DNA of 64,000 nucleotides from an uncultured Bacilli bacterium (GCA_934154785.1 CAKPGL010000001.1:372001-436000); one strand, 5' to 3'. Positions 41,133 through 51,434 are shown, counted from the first letter of the stretch. Notes: generated by a model from the letters alone, not told the origin. A program made the numbers and translations.

Positions 41133-43589
41133 ATGAAAAAAAATAAGAATATTTCTATATTATTAATTATAGGTTTAATACTTTGTTTAATTTCTATTTT
41201 TAGTGGAAAGTTATTTGGTTCTAATGTCGATTGGATAAATCAACATGTTACTTTTGCCAATTATTTTCGAAATAATTTTTATAAAACAGGTAAACTTTTA
41301 CCCGATATAGCATGGAATTTAGGATTAGGACAAAATATATATAATTTTTCTTATTATGGATTATTAAATCCTATTATTCTTATTTCTTATTTACTTCCTT
41401 TTATTTCTATGACTAATTATATAATGATTAGTAATATTATTTTATATTTACTAAGTATATACTTATTTTATAAATGGGTTAGTCCAAAATATAGTAGTAA
41501 ACTATCACTATTATTAACCACTATATTCATGCTTAGTGGACCATTATTTTACCAATTTCATCGTCAAATAATGTTTGTAAATTATATGCCATTTTTACTT
41601 TTGAGTTTAATAGAAATAGATAAAAATAGAAAGAGTAGTTTATTTTTACTAACTATATATATTACTTTAATAATATTAAGTAGTTACTATTATAGTGTAG
41701 GAGCTATACTATGCATAATAATTTATTATATATTTGTTCATTTTAATGATAGTATTCATGAAAAGTTAAAAATATTTATTCCTATTATAATTAGTGCTTT
41801 GTTATCAGGCATATTAATTATTCCAACTATTGATACTATTATAAGTGGTAGAAATGATATTAAAACTAGTATCAATTTGTTAAATTTATTTATTCCTAAC
41901 TTTGCAATTGGTAAAGTTATATATGGTTCTTATACCTTAGGAATTACTGCAATAATTATACCTAGTTTAGTTAGTTTATTAGTAAGTAAGGATAAAAAAA
42001 ATAAATATTTAGGAGCGATTTTGTCAATACTTATTATATTTCCTATTTTTAGATATTTACTAAATGGTTGTTTATATATTCGTAGTAAGGCTTTAATACC
42101 ATTTTTACCATTATATATATATGGAATAGGTATATTTATAAAAGATTGTATTAATAAAGACGTAGATTATAAGTTAGTAATAAAAGTAACTTTAATAATT
42201 GCTTTATTAGGTTTAATTACAGGTTACTTTAATCTAGGATATTATTTAGATATAATTCTTTCTATAATTATCTTGATGCTATTTATAAGTGATAAAAAAA
42301 TATTATCTGGTTTCATAATTATTATCGAAATTCTTGCTATGTTTGTTGCATTTAATATTGATGAAAAATATGTAGATAAAAGTGAGTATAATTCTTGGAA
42401 TTTATACCAAGAAGAGTTAAGCAAGGTTATAGAAAATGATAGGTCTATTTATAGAATATCTGATGTACTAGAACCTATTAACAATATTAATTATATTGGA
42501 GTTAATAATTATTATAAGGCTTCTTTATATTCATCTACTTATAATTATTACTATTATAATTTTTATCATAATACTTTAAATGCTAATAATATAACTTATA
42601 ATCATCTTATGTTAGCGGATACTACAAATTTAATTATGAACCGTTTATTAGGAATAAAGTATATTGTAAGTAATGAGAAGTTAAATTTTGGATATAGTTT
42701 GTTAAGCAACAAAGATAATTTTTATTTATATAAGAATGATTATGCTTTACCTTTAGGTTACGCAACTAATAGAGTATATAATAAAGATAGTTTTGCATCA
42801 TTAAATTATCCTTATAATTTAGAAGTATTACTAACAGGAATAGTTACTGATAATTATACAAATTTTAATTTGGAATATACAAAAGTTCTTGATACTAAAT
42901 ATAATATAACTTTAGGAGATAATATTAGTGTTAGTAATAATGATGATTTTAGTATAGTTCAAGTATTAAAAGATTCTAGTATAAATTTGTCTTTTAATGA
43001 AGTAATTGCCAATAAATTATTATTTATAGAAATTAGTGGATTAGAAGAAAATAGCTGTAATACAGAACTTAGTATTGAAATAAATGGTGTTAAAAATAAA
43101 TTAACATGTAAAGAATGGGGGTACCCTAATAAAAATAATACATTTCATTTTTTAGTTAGTGATGATGATATTTCTTCTTTAAATATTAATATTTCTAAAG
43201 GAATTTATAAAATAACAGATTTAAAATTATATACAATGGATAAAGATGTTCTTAATAAAGAATTTGATTTAATGGAAGATATTCAAATTAATGATAATAA
43301 ACTAATTGGTAATATTAATGTTACCGATGATGGTTATATGGTTTTATCTATTCCATATGATAAAAACTTTATTGTAAAAATAGATGACAATGTTGTAGAT
43401 TATGAATTAGTTAATTCAGGATTTGTTGGCTTTAAAATAAATAAAGGAAATCACAACATTGAACTAACTTATGTAAATAGCAAAAAAACTTTAGGTATAA
43501 TTAGTAGTTCAATCGGTTTATTATGTTTATTTATTTTAATTATTTTTAATTTAAAAAATTATAAATCAATTGACATTTTAAAACAATAA
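41133..43589 (+). CDS. YfhO-family multi-spanning membrane protein
   Basis: The 818-residue protein has about 12 hydrophobic helices in the first 440 residues, an extracytoplasmic domain (about 440-790) and a final helix (about 790-810). The N-terminal segment 'GSNVDWINQHVTFANYFRNN' and 'PDIAWNLGLGQNIYNFSYYG' with an acidic catalytic-type Asp pair is characteristic of YfhO/GT-C-like proteins. Bacillus and Listeria YfhO transfer sugars onto lipoteichoic acid outside the membrane from undecaprenyl-linked donors (with CsbB and GtcA). It lies between two SipW-type genes; glycosylation of the surface proteins instead of teichoic acid is a possibility only by context. Confidence 0.85.
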   Translation: MKKNKNISILLIIGLILCLISIFSGKLFGSNVDWINQHVTFANYFRNNFYKTGKLLPDIAWNLGLGQNIYNFSYYGLLNPIILISYLLPFISMTNYIMISNIILYLLSIYLFYKWVSPKYSSKLSLLLTTIFMLSGPLFYQFHRQIMFVNYMPFLLLSLIEIDKNRKSSLFLLTIYITLIILSSYYYSVGAILCIIIYYIFVHFNDSIHEKLKIFIPIIISALLSGILIIPTIDTIISGRNDIKTSINLLNLFIPNFAIGKVIYGSYTLGITAIIIPSLVSLLVSKDKKNKYLGAILSILIIFPIFRYLLNGCLYIRSKALIPFLPLYIYGIGIFIKDCINKDVDYKLVIKVTLIIALLGLITGYFNLGYYLDIILSIIILMLFISDKKILSGFIIIIEILAMFVAFNIDEKYVDKSEYNSWNLYQEELSKVIENDRSIYRISDVLEPINNINYIGVNNYYKASLYSSTYNYYYYNFYHNTLNANNITYNHLMLADTTNLIMNRLLGIKYIVSNEKLNFGYSLLSNKDNFYLYKNDYALPLGYATNRVYNKDSFASLNYPYNLEVLLTGIVTDNYTNFNLEYTKVLDTKYNITLGDNISVSNNDDFSIVQVLKDSSINLSFNEVIANKLLFIEISGLEENSCNTELSIEINGVKNKLTCKEWGYPNKNNTFHFLVSDDDISSLNINISKGIYKITDLKLYTMDKDVLNKEFDLMEDIQINDNKLIGNINVTDDGYMVLSIPYDKNFIVKIDDNVVDYELVNSGFVGFKINKGNHNIELTYVNSKKTLGIISSSIGLLCLFILIIFNLKNYKSIDILKQ

Positions 43590-43625
43590 TTATATACTTT
43601 TTATAGAGTAGAAAGTGGGATAAAT

Positions 43626-44228
43626 ATGAGAAGAAGAAGTGAAAATAGTCGTGAAAATAAAAGATATATTAGAGAATTAATAATTATGGCTCTTTTAGTT
43701 ACTATAATTGGTTTAACTGTGTCTTATGTTGCAGCAAGTACAGCCTTTAATATTGTTGGTATTTCAAATGTTAGAACGGCAGATTGGAATGTTGGCTTTT
43801 CTTCTGCTAAAGTTGTAGCAAAGACAGGTGATGTCAATATAATAAATGATCCTAAGATATCAGGTCAAACTATTAATTATGAAGTTGGATTAAAAAATGA
43901 AGGCGATAGTGTCACGATTGAAGCTATAGTAAAAAACTATGGAAATTTAGATGCTAAATTAAATTCTTACGTCATTACAGGAATTACTAGTAATTATCAA
44001 AATAATGTTAGTTACAAGATAACTGATAAAAATGGTAGTGAATTAAAAGAAAACACTATTTTGAAAAGTGCGGAAGCTGATTATAATCAAAATATAATGC
44101 CAATATACATCACAATTACTTATGATAAATTCATATATGAAGATGTAGCGGGCACTATTTCATTTAACTTAGGTTTAAGTCTTAACTTTGTTCAAAATTG
44201 TACTACTTGTAATACAAATTTTAGCTAA
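43626..44228 (+). CDS. TasA-like SipW-type secreted protein
   Basis: The 200-residue protein has a basic N-tip with many Arg, a hydrophobic helix (about 19-38) ending 'YVAASTAFNIVGISNV', and a secreted domain with 'EVGLKNEGDSVTIEAIVKNYGNLDAKLNSYV', the strand pattern of the TasA/CalY family. It ends with 'VQNCTTCNTNFS', a C-x2-C pair not present in the other family members here. Located 36 bases after the YfhO-like gene and before the pheST T-box. Likely processed by the SipW homologue at 12847, since no other signal peptidase of this type is in the window. Confidence 0.75.
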   Translation: MRRRSENSRENKRYIRELIIMALLVTIIGLTVSYVAASTAFNIVGISNVRTADWNVGFSSAKVVAKTGDVNIINDPKISGQTINYEVGLKNEGDSVTIEAIVKNYGNLDAKLNSYVITGITSNYQNNVSYKITDKNGSELKENTILKSAEADYNQNIMPIYITITYDKFIYEDVAGTISFNLGLSLNFVQNCTTCNTNFS

Positions 44229-44234
44229 ATACTA

Positions 44235-44262
44235 TTTACAAAATTTAGTTTTATGATATAAT
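44235..44262 (+). promoter_or_regulatory. Promoter of the pheST T-box
   Basis: -35 TTTACA (44235-44240) and -10 TATAAT (44257-44262), spacer 16. Confidence 0.65.
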
Positions 44263-44267
44263 TATTG

Positions 44268-44472
44268 GTATAAAAGAAAAGCGAAGAAAAAGAAGTAGTA
44301 ATATATTGATGCTTTTAAGAGAGTTTGTGGTTGGTGAAAACAAATAAGTTAGATATATGAATTCGTCTTTGGAGCTGTTGTTACCGGTAATGCGTTATAG
44401 TTTTGAGGTTATATTTTATAACAAATTAAGGTGGTACCACGTAATCACGTCCTTATAGGATGTGATTTTTTT
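44268..44472 (+). promoter_or_regulatory. T-box riboswitch (Phe) controlling pheST
   Basis: The T-box core AAGGTGGTACCACG (44428-44441) is canonical. Upstream is a long stem I region with an AGTA motif and a GGTTGGTGAAAAC element, and a likely specifier TTC (44362-44364) for tRNA-Phe. A terminator hairpin (44443-44452 with 44457-44467) with T-run ends the leader. The antiterminator uses the T-box core. Uncharged tRNA-Phe would allow read-through into pheS. The specifier is inferred from the downstream genes and position. Confidence 0.9.
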
Positions 44473-44487
44473 ATAGGAGGAATTTTT

Positions 44488-45534
44488 ATGAAAGAAAAAG
44501 TTATTGCGATTCAAAAAGAAATTGAAGAAAAATTAAGTAATGTTACTAATTTAAAAGAATTAAATGATATTCGTATTTCTTATTTAAGTAAGAAAGGACC
44601 TATTTCTGAGTTATCTAGTTCTTTAGCAACTATGACTATTGATGAGAAAAAAGAATTTGGAGCGGTATTAAATAACTTAAAAAATACTATTAATAACCAA
44701 ATTGAATCTATTAAAAATAAATTAGAGCAAGAAGAATTAAATAAAAAGTTAGAAAGTGAAAAAATAGATATTAGTTTGCCCGCTACTAAAGTACCAGTAG
44801 GAGCCCCTAATATTTTAGAGCGTGTGGTTGAAGAAATTGAAGAATTACTAATGAGTATGGGATACGATGTAGTAGATGGACCAGAGATAGAGGAAGATAA
44901 ATTTAATTTTGAAATGCTAAATATTCCAAAGGGACATCCTGCTAGAGATGCTCAAGATACATTCTATATTGAGGATGAAAAAATACTTTTACGTAGTCAA
45001 ACTTCTCCAGTTCAAGCTAGAACGATGTTAAAAGGGGAAGGTAAAACACCTATTAGAATGATTTGCCCTGGTAAAACATATCGTAGAGATGATGATGACG
45101 CAACACATTCACATCAATTTATGCAAATTGAAGGATTATTGGTTGATAAAAATATTAGTTTATCAGATTTAAAAGGTACTTTTGATGTTATTGCTAAAAA
45201 GTTATTTGGTGAAGATTGTAAAACAAGATTTAGACCTAGTTATTACCAATTCACAGAACCATCAGTAGAAACAGATATTAGTTGCTTTGCTTGTAAAGGA
45301 ACAGGTTGTAGTTTATGTAAAAATACTGGTTGGATTACAGTATCTGGTGCGGGTATGGTACATCCTAATGTTTTAAGAAACTGTGGTTATGATCCAGATG
45401 TATGGAGTGGCTTTGCCTTTGGATTTGGTGCCGAAAGACTTGCTATGCTTAAATATGGTATTAATGATATTAGAACTTTTTATCAAACTGATTTAAGAGA
45501 AGTAGGTACATTTGATAGAAAGGATGTTGATTAA
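44488..45534 (+). CDS. pheS: Phenylalanyl-tRNA synthetase alpha subunit
   Basis: The 348-residue class II synthetase subunit has 'GPEIEEDKFNFEMLNIPKGH', 'FYIEDEKILLRSQTSPVQAR', and 'GLLVDKNISLSDLKGT' with motif 2, and C-terminal 'FAFGFGAERLAMLKYGI' (motif 3). A Cys-rich insert 'CFACKGTGCSLCKNTGW' (zinc-like C-x2-C-x4-C-x2-C) replaces the usual loop, as seen in many Firmicutes. GGAGG lies before the ATG at 44488; the longer frame would start in the T-box terminator. The gene is followed by pheT with a 1-base gap. Confidence 0.97.
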   Translation: MKEKVIAIQKEIEEKLSNVTNLKELNDIRISYLSKKGPISELSSSLATMTIDEKKEFGAVLNNLKNTINNQIESIKNKLEQEELNKKLESEKIDISLPATKVPVGAPNILERVVEEIEELLMSMGYDVVDGPEIEEDKFNFEMLNIPKGHPARDAQDTFYIEDEKILLRSQTSPVQARTMLKGEGKTPIRMICPGKTYRRDDDDATHSHQFMQIEGLLVDKNISLSDLKGTFDVIAKKLFGEDCKTRFRPSYYQFTEPSVETDISCFACKGTGCSLCKNTGWITVSGAGMVHPNVLRNCGYDPDVWSGFAFGFGAERLAMLKYGINDIRTFYQTDLREVGTFDRKDVD

Positions 45535-45535
45535 G

Positions 45536-47917
45536 ATGATTAGTTTAAATTGGGTAAAAGATTATATTGATTTAAATGGTCTAGATTTAAAAGAATTAGC
45601 AGTTAAGGTAACTAAAGCAGGCATTAACGTTGAAAAGGTTATTACTAATCATATTGATCACTTAGTAGTAGGTGAGGTATTAGAGTGTGTTTCTCATCCA
45701 GATAGTGATCATCTACATGTTTGCCAAGTTAATATCGGTAGTGAAACAACACAAATAGTTTGTGGTGCTAAAAACGTAAGAGCAGGTATTAAAGTAATAG
45801 TAGCGTTACCAGGTGCCGTTTTACCAGGTAACTTTGAAATAAAGAAAAGTACTATTCGTGGAGTAGAATCTAATGGCATGATTTGTGCTTTATTTGAACT
45901 TGGTTTAGAGGAAAAAACTGAAGAAAATTATAATAAAGGTATTCATGAATTAGATGCTGACGCTCCGGTTGGTGAAGATCCTCTTGCATACCTTGGACTT
46001 GATGATACATTATATGAATTAGATGTTCATAAACATCGTAATAATGACTGTTATTATCATATTGGATTTGCTTATGAAATAGCATCTATCTTAAATAAGA
46101 AAGTAACACTTCCAGAAGATAGTTTTACAGAAATAGAAGATTCTATTAATAATCATTTCAATTTAAAGGTTGAAACTAAGAAGTGTCCTTATTACTTAGC
46201 AAAAATGGTTACAGACATTGAAATAAAAGAATCTCCAGATTTTATAAAGAAAAGATTAATTGCTGCTGGTATGCGTCCTATTAATAATGTCGTTGATATA
46301 TCTAATTATGTAATGTTAGAATATGGTCAACCAATGCACTTCTTTGATAAAGATAAATTAGGTAATACTATTGTAGTAAGAGATGCTAAGGAAGATGAAA
46401 AAATAGTTACTTTAGATGAAAAAGAACGTATTTTAAAATCTAGTGATATAGTTATTACTGATGGTGAGAAACCTGTTTGTATTGCTGGTGTAATGGGTGG
46501 CTTAAATACTGATGTTGATAGCGCTACAAAAACTATTTTAATAGAGAGTGCTATATTTGACGCTACTAGTATTAGATATACAGCGGGACATTTAAATTTA
46601 CGCAGTGAAGCTTCTATTCGTTATGGTAAAGGATTAAACTATGAATATACTGGTCTTGCTATGTTAAGAGCATGTCATTTACTTCAAAAATACGCTAATG
46701 CTAAAGTATTAAGTGGTATGATGATTTATGATAATGTCGATAAGACTCCAAAAATAGTTGAATTTAAAGCTGAAGATGTAAATAAGTTATTAGGAATAAA
46801 TATTAGTACTAAAGATATGGAAGTTGAATTAGATAGACTAGGTTTTAAATATACTTATAATGAAAATACTGATATGTTTAAAGCAATTATTCCTAATCGT
46901 AGATTAGATATTGATCCTAATGTAAATGATATAGCGGAAGAAATAGGTAGATTGTATGGTTATCATAATTTAGTTTCTACTTTACCACGTATACCTTTAC
47001 GTAAAGGTGAATACGTAGGTGATGTAAAGTATCGTAAGTTAGTTTCTAAACGTTTACGTACTTTAGGTTTAAATGAATGTAAGACTTATACTTTAACTAG
47101 TCCAGAAATGGCTAAATTATTTAAATATGATAATAAAGAAAATGTTGTTTTACCAAATCCAATGAGTATGGATAAATCTGTTGTTAGAACAAGCATTTTA
47201 CCATCTTTATTAAATACTTATGAATATAATAAGGCTAGAAAAGTAAATGATATTTTACTTTATGAAATAAGTAAAGTATACGATATTAATTATAATGAAG
47301 AAACTAAGATAGCTCTTCTTATGAAAGGTAATTATATTTGTAATAATTGGCAAAATAATGTTGTTAAAGTTGATTTTTATCTAATTAAAGGCATGGTAGA
47401 AAATGTTTTAGACTACTTAGGTTTTAAAAATAGATATACATTTACAGTTGATAATACTAGTGATATGCATCCTGGAATGAGCGCAACAATATTATTAGAT
47501 AGAGAACCAATTGGTATAGTAGGTAGAGTACATCCTTCACTAAGTAAAGATGATATATTTGTAGCGGAGTTATCACTTACTAAAATTATGGGTAAACAGA
47601 TAAAAGCAATAAAATATAAAGAATCATCTAAGTATCCAGAAATCAAAAAAGATCTTGCTTTTGTAGTAAATAAGAGTGTTCCATCTAGTGAATTAGTTAA
47701 TCAAATTAAAAAATCTGGTGGTAGACTTTTAACTAATATAGATGTATTTGATATTTATACTGGAGAAAATGTTAAAGAAGATGAAAAATCTATTGCGTAT
47801 ACTTTAACATTTAGTGATGCTACTCGTACTTTATTAGAAGATGAAGTAAATACCGTTTTCCGTAAAATAATTGATGAAGTAGAAAATAAATGTAACGCTC
47901 GTTTGCGTGATAAGTAA
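45536..47917 (+). CDS. pheT: Phenylalanyl-tRNA synthetase beta subunit
   Basis: The 793-residue subunit has the N-terminal tRNA-binding (EMAP-like) domain 'HIDHLVVGEVLECVSHPDSD', the B3/B4 editing domain (about 210-390), B5 and the C-terminal anticodon-binding (FDX-ACB) domain 'SKYPEIKKDLAFVVNKSVP'. Length and domain order match Bacillus PheT (804). Start ATG at 45536, with AAGGA about 12 bases upstream, which is somewhat distant; coupling to pheS helps. It forms an alpha2-beta2 enzyme in the cytoplasm. Confidence 0.97.
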   Translation: MISLNWVKDYIDLNGLDLKELAVKVTKAGINVEKVITNHIDHLVVGEVLECVSHPDSDHLHVCQVNIGSETTQIVCGAKNVRAGIKVIVALPGAVLPGNFEIKKSTIRGVESNGMICALFELGLEEKTEENYNKGIHELDADAPVGEDPLAYLGLDDTLYELDVHKHRNNDCYYHIGFAYEIASILNKKVTLPEDSFTEIEDSINNHFNLKVETKKCPYYLAKMVTDIEIKESPDFIKKRLIAAGMRPINNVVDISNYVMLEYGQPMHFFDKDKLGNTIVVRDAKEDEKIVTLDEKERILKSSDIVITDGEKPVCIAGVMGGLNTDVDSATKTILIESAIFDATSIRYTAGHLNLRSEASIRYGKGLNYEYTGLAMLRACHLLQKYANAKVLSGMMIYDNVDKTPKIVEFKAEDVNKLLGINISTKDMEVELDRLGFKYTYNENTDMFKAIIPNRRLDIDPNVNDIAEEIGRLYGYHNLVSTLPRIPLRKGEYVGDVKYRKLVSKRLRTLGLNECKTYTLTSPEMAKLFKYDNKENVVLPNPMSMDKSVVRTSILPSLLNTYEYNKARKVNDILLYEISKVYDINYNEETKIALLMKGNYICNNWQNNVVKVDFYLIKGMVENVLDYLGFKNRYTFTVDNTSDMHPGMSATILLDREPIGIVGRVHPSLSKDDIFVAELSLTKIMGKQIKAIKYKESSKYPEIKKDLAFVVNKSVPSSELVNQIKKSGGRLLTNIDVFDIYTGENVKEDEKSIAYTLTFSDATRTLLEDEVNTVFRKIIDEVENKCNARLRDK

Positions 47918-47968
47918 AATGTTTCTAGACTTTTATAGGATAACAAATAATTTTTAAATCTTAGGTTT

Positions 47969-48007
47969 AAGCAATTTTAAATATATACATTTTTAAAATT
48001 GCTTTTT
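47969..48007 (+). terminator. Terminator after pheT
   Basis: AAGCAATTTTAAA (47969-47981) pairs with TTAAAATTGCTT and T-run. The rest of the 277-base gap has a TATAAT at about 48090 and a ~100-base leader to the acyltransferase gene. Confidence 0.75.
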
Positions 48008-48194
48008 ATGTACAAAATTATAGTTAGTTAGCAAATATACATCTTTCTAATTTGGATGGATTTTTTCTAAAATTTGTGCTACTATGGATATAATAGAAGT
48101 GTCGTTAAGGAGATTTATTAATATTTAAAATAAAAGAAGTAAACTGTGTAGTTTATAGATTTGTACACTACTATTTAAAAATAGAGGTAAGGTT

Positions 48195-49247
48195 ATGGAA
48201 AAAAGTAGAAATTATGGAATTGATTTGCTCCGCATTGTTTTGATTTTTATGGTCTGTGTTTTGCACACACTTGGTCATGGGGGAGTTTTAAATACTAGTG
48301 TAGCGGGCACATTAAAATATAATGTTTATTGGTTAATTGCAATTTTTTCATATTGTGCAGTAGATGGATTTGCCATAATAAGTGGGTATACCGCTAATAA
48401 TAAACCAAAAAAGTATGAAAAAATTGTAGACAAGTGGTTTCAGATATTATTTTATTCCTTTGTTGTAACTTTAATATTTACTGTTATAGGCATAAATGAT
48501 AATTTTGGGATAAAGGAAATAATAAAGTGTTTGTTACCGATTACATTTAATAAATTTTGGTATATGACAGCATATTTTGCTTTGTTTTTTTCAATGCCAA
48601 TTTTAAATAAATTTGTTTTTGAAACAAATGAAAATACTTTAAAAAAAGAATTAATAATTACTTTTATTTTATTTTCTATAATGGGCGTTTTAGGTGACCC
48701 ATTCAAATCATCCGCAGGTTATTCAACAATATGGTTAATGGTTTTATATTATATTGGGGCTATATCTAAAAGAATTCATTTGTTTGAAAGTAAAAAATCT
48801 GTTACATTAATACTAATGTGGTTAACATGTATATTTGTTACTTGGATTACTTATATATTTTTAGGAACTTCCAGACTAATAAATTATATATCGCCAACTA
48901 TTTTGTTAAGTGGTTTAATAATGGTTATTTTATTTTCTAGAATGAAATTAAAGGGAAATATTATTTCTAAGGTATCATCATTAACTTTGGGCGTTTATTT
49001 ATTTCAGTTAAATCAAGTTGTTTGGAATAATATAATTAATGGTGCATTTTGTTCAATAGTTACTAAAAATATAATACTAGGAGTACTATTAGTTTTGCTT
49101 TGTGCCAGTATAATTTTTATTCTAGGGTTAACTGTTGAGTTTATAAGAAATAAATTATTTAAGTTACTTAATGTATCGTTATTAAGTCAAAAAGTTGTTG
49201 AATGTTCAAAATGTTTAATAGAAAAATCATTTTTCTTTTTAAAGTAG
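48195..49247 (+). CDS. Acyltransferase 3-family membrane protein
   Basis: The 350-residue protein has about ten hydrophobic helices. The N-terminus 'SRNYGIDLLRIVLIFMVCVLHT' carries the family's 'R-x-x-x-I-D-x-L-R' and catalytic His (VLHT). Acyltransferase 3 enzymes add acyl groups to sugars of envelope polymers outside the membrane. The target cannot be deduced; no polysaccharide operon is adjacent. GAGGTAAGG precedes the ATG. Length is typical. Confidence 0.88.
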   Translation: MEKSRNYGIDLLRIVLIFMVCVLHTLGHGGVLNTSVAGTLKYNVYWLIAIFSYCAVDGFAIISGYTANNKPKKYEKIVDKWFQILFYSFVVTLIFTVIGINDNFGIKEIIKCLLPITFNKFWYMTAYFALFFSMPILNKFVFETNENTLKKELIITFILFSIMGVLGDPFKSSAGYSTIWLMVLYYIGAISKRIHLFESKKSVTLILMWLTCIFVTWITYIFLGTSRLINYISPTILLSGLIMVILFSRMKLKGNIISKVSSLTLGVYLFQLNQVVWNNIINGAFCSIVTKNIILGVLLVLLCASIIFILGLTVEFIRNKLFKLLNVSLLSQKVVECSKCLIEKSFFFLK

Positions 49248-49333
49248 TTTTGAGATAACCTTATCAATAAAAAATATATAATTAGGTTGCGATAAAGTAT
49301 GCCATATGATATAATCAAATTGGGAGGTAAGTT

Positions 49334-50704
49334 ATGGATATTATCAATAATGTAAATGATTTTATAAATAATATTGTTTGGGGTATACCTATGATAGTAT
49401 TAATATTTGGAACAGGTATTTATTTTACAATAAGATTAAAATTTATACAGGTTACCAAAATTAAAGAGATTTTTAACAATACAGTAAAAAAAGTTTTTAA
49501 AAAATCAGATGGAAAAGGAGTAATTCAATCTGGAGAGGCTGCCTTAATATCAATGGGTGAAATTGTTGGTTCTGGAAATATTGCTGGTGTTGCCACGGCT
49601 ATAGCTAGTGGTGGACCAGGTTCAATATTTTGGATGTGGATAGCAGGATTTTTTGGAATGGCAATTAAATATATTGAAATTGCTTTAGGTATTATATATA
49701 GAAAAGTGTCAAAAAAAGATGGTTCTATAAAAGGTAATCCAATGTATTATTTAAAAGATGGTTTAAATAGTAAATTTTTAGCCGCTTTTTATGCAGTAAT
49801 GGCTGTACTTTCATATATTGTTATAGTAGCAATGGTTGATACTAACACGATTGTTAATGCTGTTAATACAAAATTTAGTACTGTATCACCTAAAATTATA
49901 GCTTTAGTATTAGTTGTAATAGTAGGCGCTATTGTATTTGGTGGTATTAAGAGACTAGGTAATTTTAGTAAATATTTTGTGCCTATAATGGGAATAGTTT
50001 ATATAATATCTGGATTAATAGTTATTGGTTGTAAATGGAATTTAGTAGGTAGTGCTTTTGCTACAATATTTTCTAGTGCATTTACTCCACAAGCAGCAGT
50101 TGGAGGCTTTGCTGGTGCTAGTATTGCACAGATAATTAGATATGGTTTAGCACGTGGTATTTATTCTAATGAAGCAGGTTTAGGTACTGCTGCCTTTGCC
50201 CATAGTGCTGCTAAAACTGATAGTCCAGTAAAACAAGCTATGTGGGGTCCAGTAGAAATATTTTTTGATACATTAATTATTAATACAATTACAGGCTTAG
50301 TTGTTATAATAGCGGGTCTTTGGACTACAGGAATTTCTGGATCTGAATTAGTCATAAAATCATTTGATTTAGTTTTACCTGGAGGTTTAGGAAGCTACAT
50401 TATTATGATTGCATCAATTATGTTCTCATTTACTTGTTTAACTTCAGCAAGTTATGTATGTGAAGAATGCTTTGAATATTTATTTGGTGCTAAAAGTATT
50501 ATTATAGTTCGAATATTGTGGCTAGTATTTATTGTTCTAGGTGCATTAACAAGTTTGGAATTAGTATGGAATTTAGCTGATACAGTCAATGGTTTAATGT
50601 TAATACCTAATATGATTGGTATTATATTCTTAGGAAATAAAGTAGTTAAATTAACAAATGAATATTTTAAAAATAATAAAAAAGCAAAAAAAGTTATCGA
50701 TTGA
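49334..50704 (+). CDS. Sodium:alanine symporter (AGCS family)
   Basis: The 456-residue protein has about 11 helices, the N-terminal 'GIPMIVLIFGTGIYFTIRL' and family blocks 'GEIVGSGNIAGVATAIASGG', 'GYIYSNEAGLGTAAFAHSAA'-like ('IYSNEAGLGTAAFAHS') and 'GPVEIFFDTLIINTITG'. It imports alanine or glycine with Na+. GGGAGG is 8 bases before the ATG. Converges on the GH73-type gene with a bidirectional terminator. Expression seems independent of neighbours. Confidence 0.93.
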   Translation: MDIINNVNDFINNIVWGIPMIVLIFGTGIYFTIRLKFIQVTKIKEIFNNTVKKVFKKSDGKGVIQSGEAALISMGEIVGSGNIAGVATAIASGGPGSIFWMWIAGFFGMAIKYIEIALGIIYRKVSKKDGSIKGNPMYYLKDGLNSKFLAAFYAVMAVLSYIVIVAMVDTNTIVNAVNTKFSTVSPKIIALVLVVIVGAIVFGGIKRLGNFSKYFVPIMGIVYIISGLIVIGCKWNLVGSAFATIFSSAFTPQAAVGGFAGASIAQIIRYGLARGIYSNEAGLGTAAFAHSAAKTDSPVKQAMWGPVEIFFDTLIINTITGLVVIIAGLWTTGISGSELVIKSFDLVLPGGLGSYIIMIASIMFSFTCLTSASYVCEECFEYLFGAKSIIIVRILWLVFIVLGALTSLELVWNLADTVNGLMLIPNMIGIIFLGNKVVKLTNEYFKNNKKAKKVID

Positions 50705-50722
50705 TAACTTTTTATGCTTTTT
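50680..50722. terminator. Bidirectional terminator after the AGCS gene
   Basis: AAAAAGTTATC (from 50688) pairs with GATAACTTTTT (from 50703) with a GATT loop; flanking AAAAAAGC/GCTTTTTT extends it, giving signals on both strands. Confidence 0.85.
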
Positions 50723-51299
50723 TAATACTTTCAATGTATTTATTTACTTTACTAGCCCAGGATTTATCTTCAGCATATCTTTTGTTAATAAGTTCTGGAG
50801 TAGTTAAACCTTTAGAATAATAGTTATTATATAACATATTTAAATAGTAATTTATACCATCTTCTAAAGTATCAAATCTTTTGTAAGAACCTCCATTGCA
50901 ACCAGGGCTACCTTTGATACCCGCTACGTTATTACATTTTTTTAGTAGGGAACTACATCCCCATTTACATCCAGTTTCATGCATTGTAATAGCGACCGCT
51001 AAGTAAGGGTCTAACCCAAGTTCAATAGATTTTTCTGCAAACACTTTACCATATCCAGTTAAATCTGAAGTAAGTGTTCGATCTAATTTCTCCGTTAATT
51101 CTTGCATAGTTAAGTTATCCCAAACAATTGGTTCTTCAATAACTATTTCATTAGGAGATTCTAAAGTTGTCCTTTCTTCTTCTATACTAAAACTTTCTTG
51201 TTTTTTTGTTTCACTATTATAAATAGTTGTAATAGTAATTATAAGCATCATTGTAACTATAGTTGTTAAAATAGCGATGCTTTTTTTATTAAACTTCAT
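50712..51299 (-). CDS. GH73-like glucosaminidase (peptidoglycan hydrolase)
   Basis: This 195-residue protein has an N-terminal membrane anchor (about 7-27), a linker rich in Glu/Thr, and a C-terminal glucosaminidase-type domain (about 85-190). 'AVAITMHETGCKWGCSSLLK' contains the catalytic-type Glu; 'VAGIKGSPGCNGGSYKRFDT' and 'GINYYLNMLYNNY' are typical GH73 segments. It should cut glycan strands of peptidoglycan outside the cell. Several cysteines (in 'CKWGCSS', 'KKCNN', 'PGCNG') are unusual for an extracytoplasmic GH73 and may form disulfides. No SH3/LysM wall-binding domain. Confidence 0.85.
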   Translation of the reverse strand: MKFNKKSIAILTTIVTMMLIITITTIYNSETKKQESFSIEEERTTLESPNEIVIEEPIVWDNLTMQELTEKLDRTLTSDLTGYGKVFAEKSIELGLDPYLAVAITMHETGCKWGCSSLLKKCNNVAGIKGSPGCNGGSYKRFDTLEDGINYYLNMLYNNYYSKGLTTPELINKRYAEDKSWASKVNKYIESIKKA

Positions 51300-51434
51300 A
51301 ATGCACCTCTCTTTAAATTTGCGTGAAACATTATCAATTTTAACATAATTTAGCTAAATAGTCAAATTAAGGTGATTATGCTAATTTATATTAATGATTA
51401 ATTATGAACGGGAAATTTAGAAGATATACATGAA

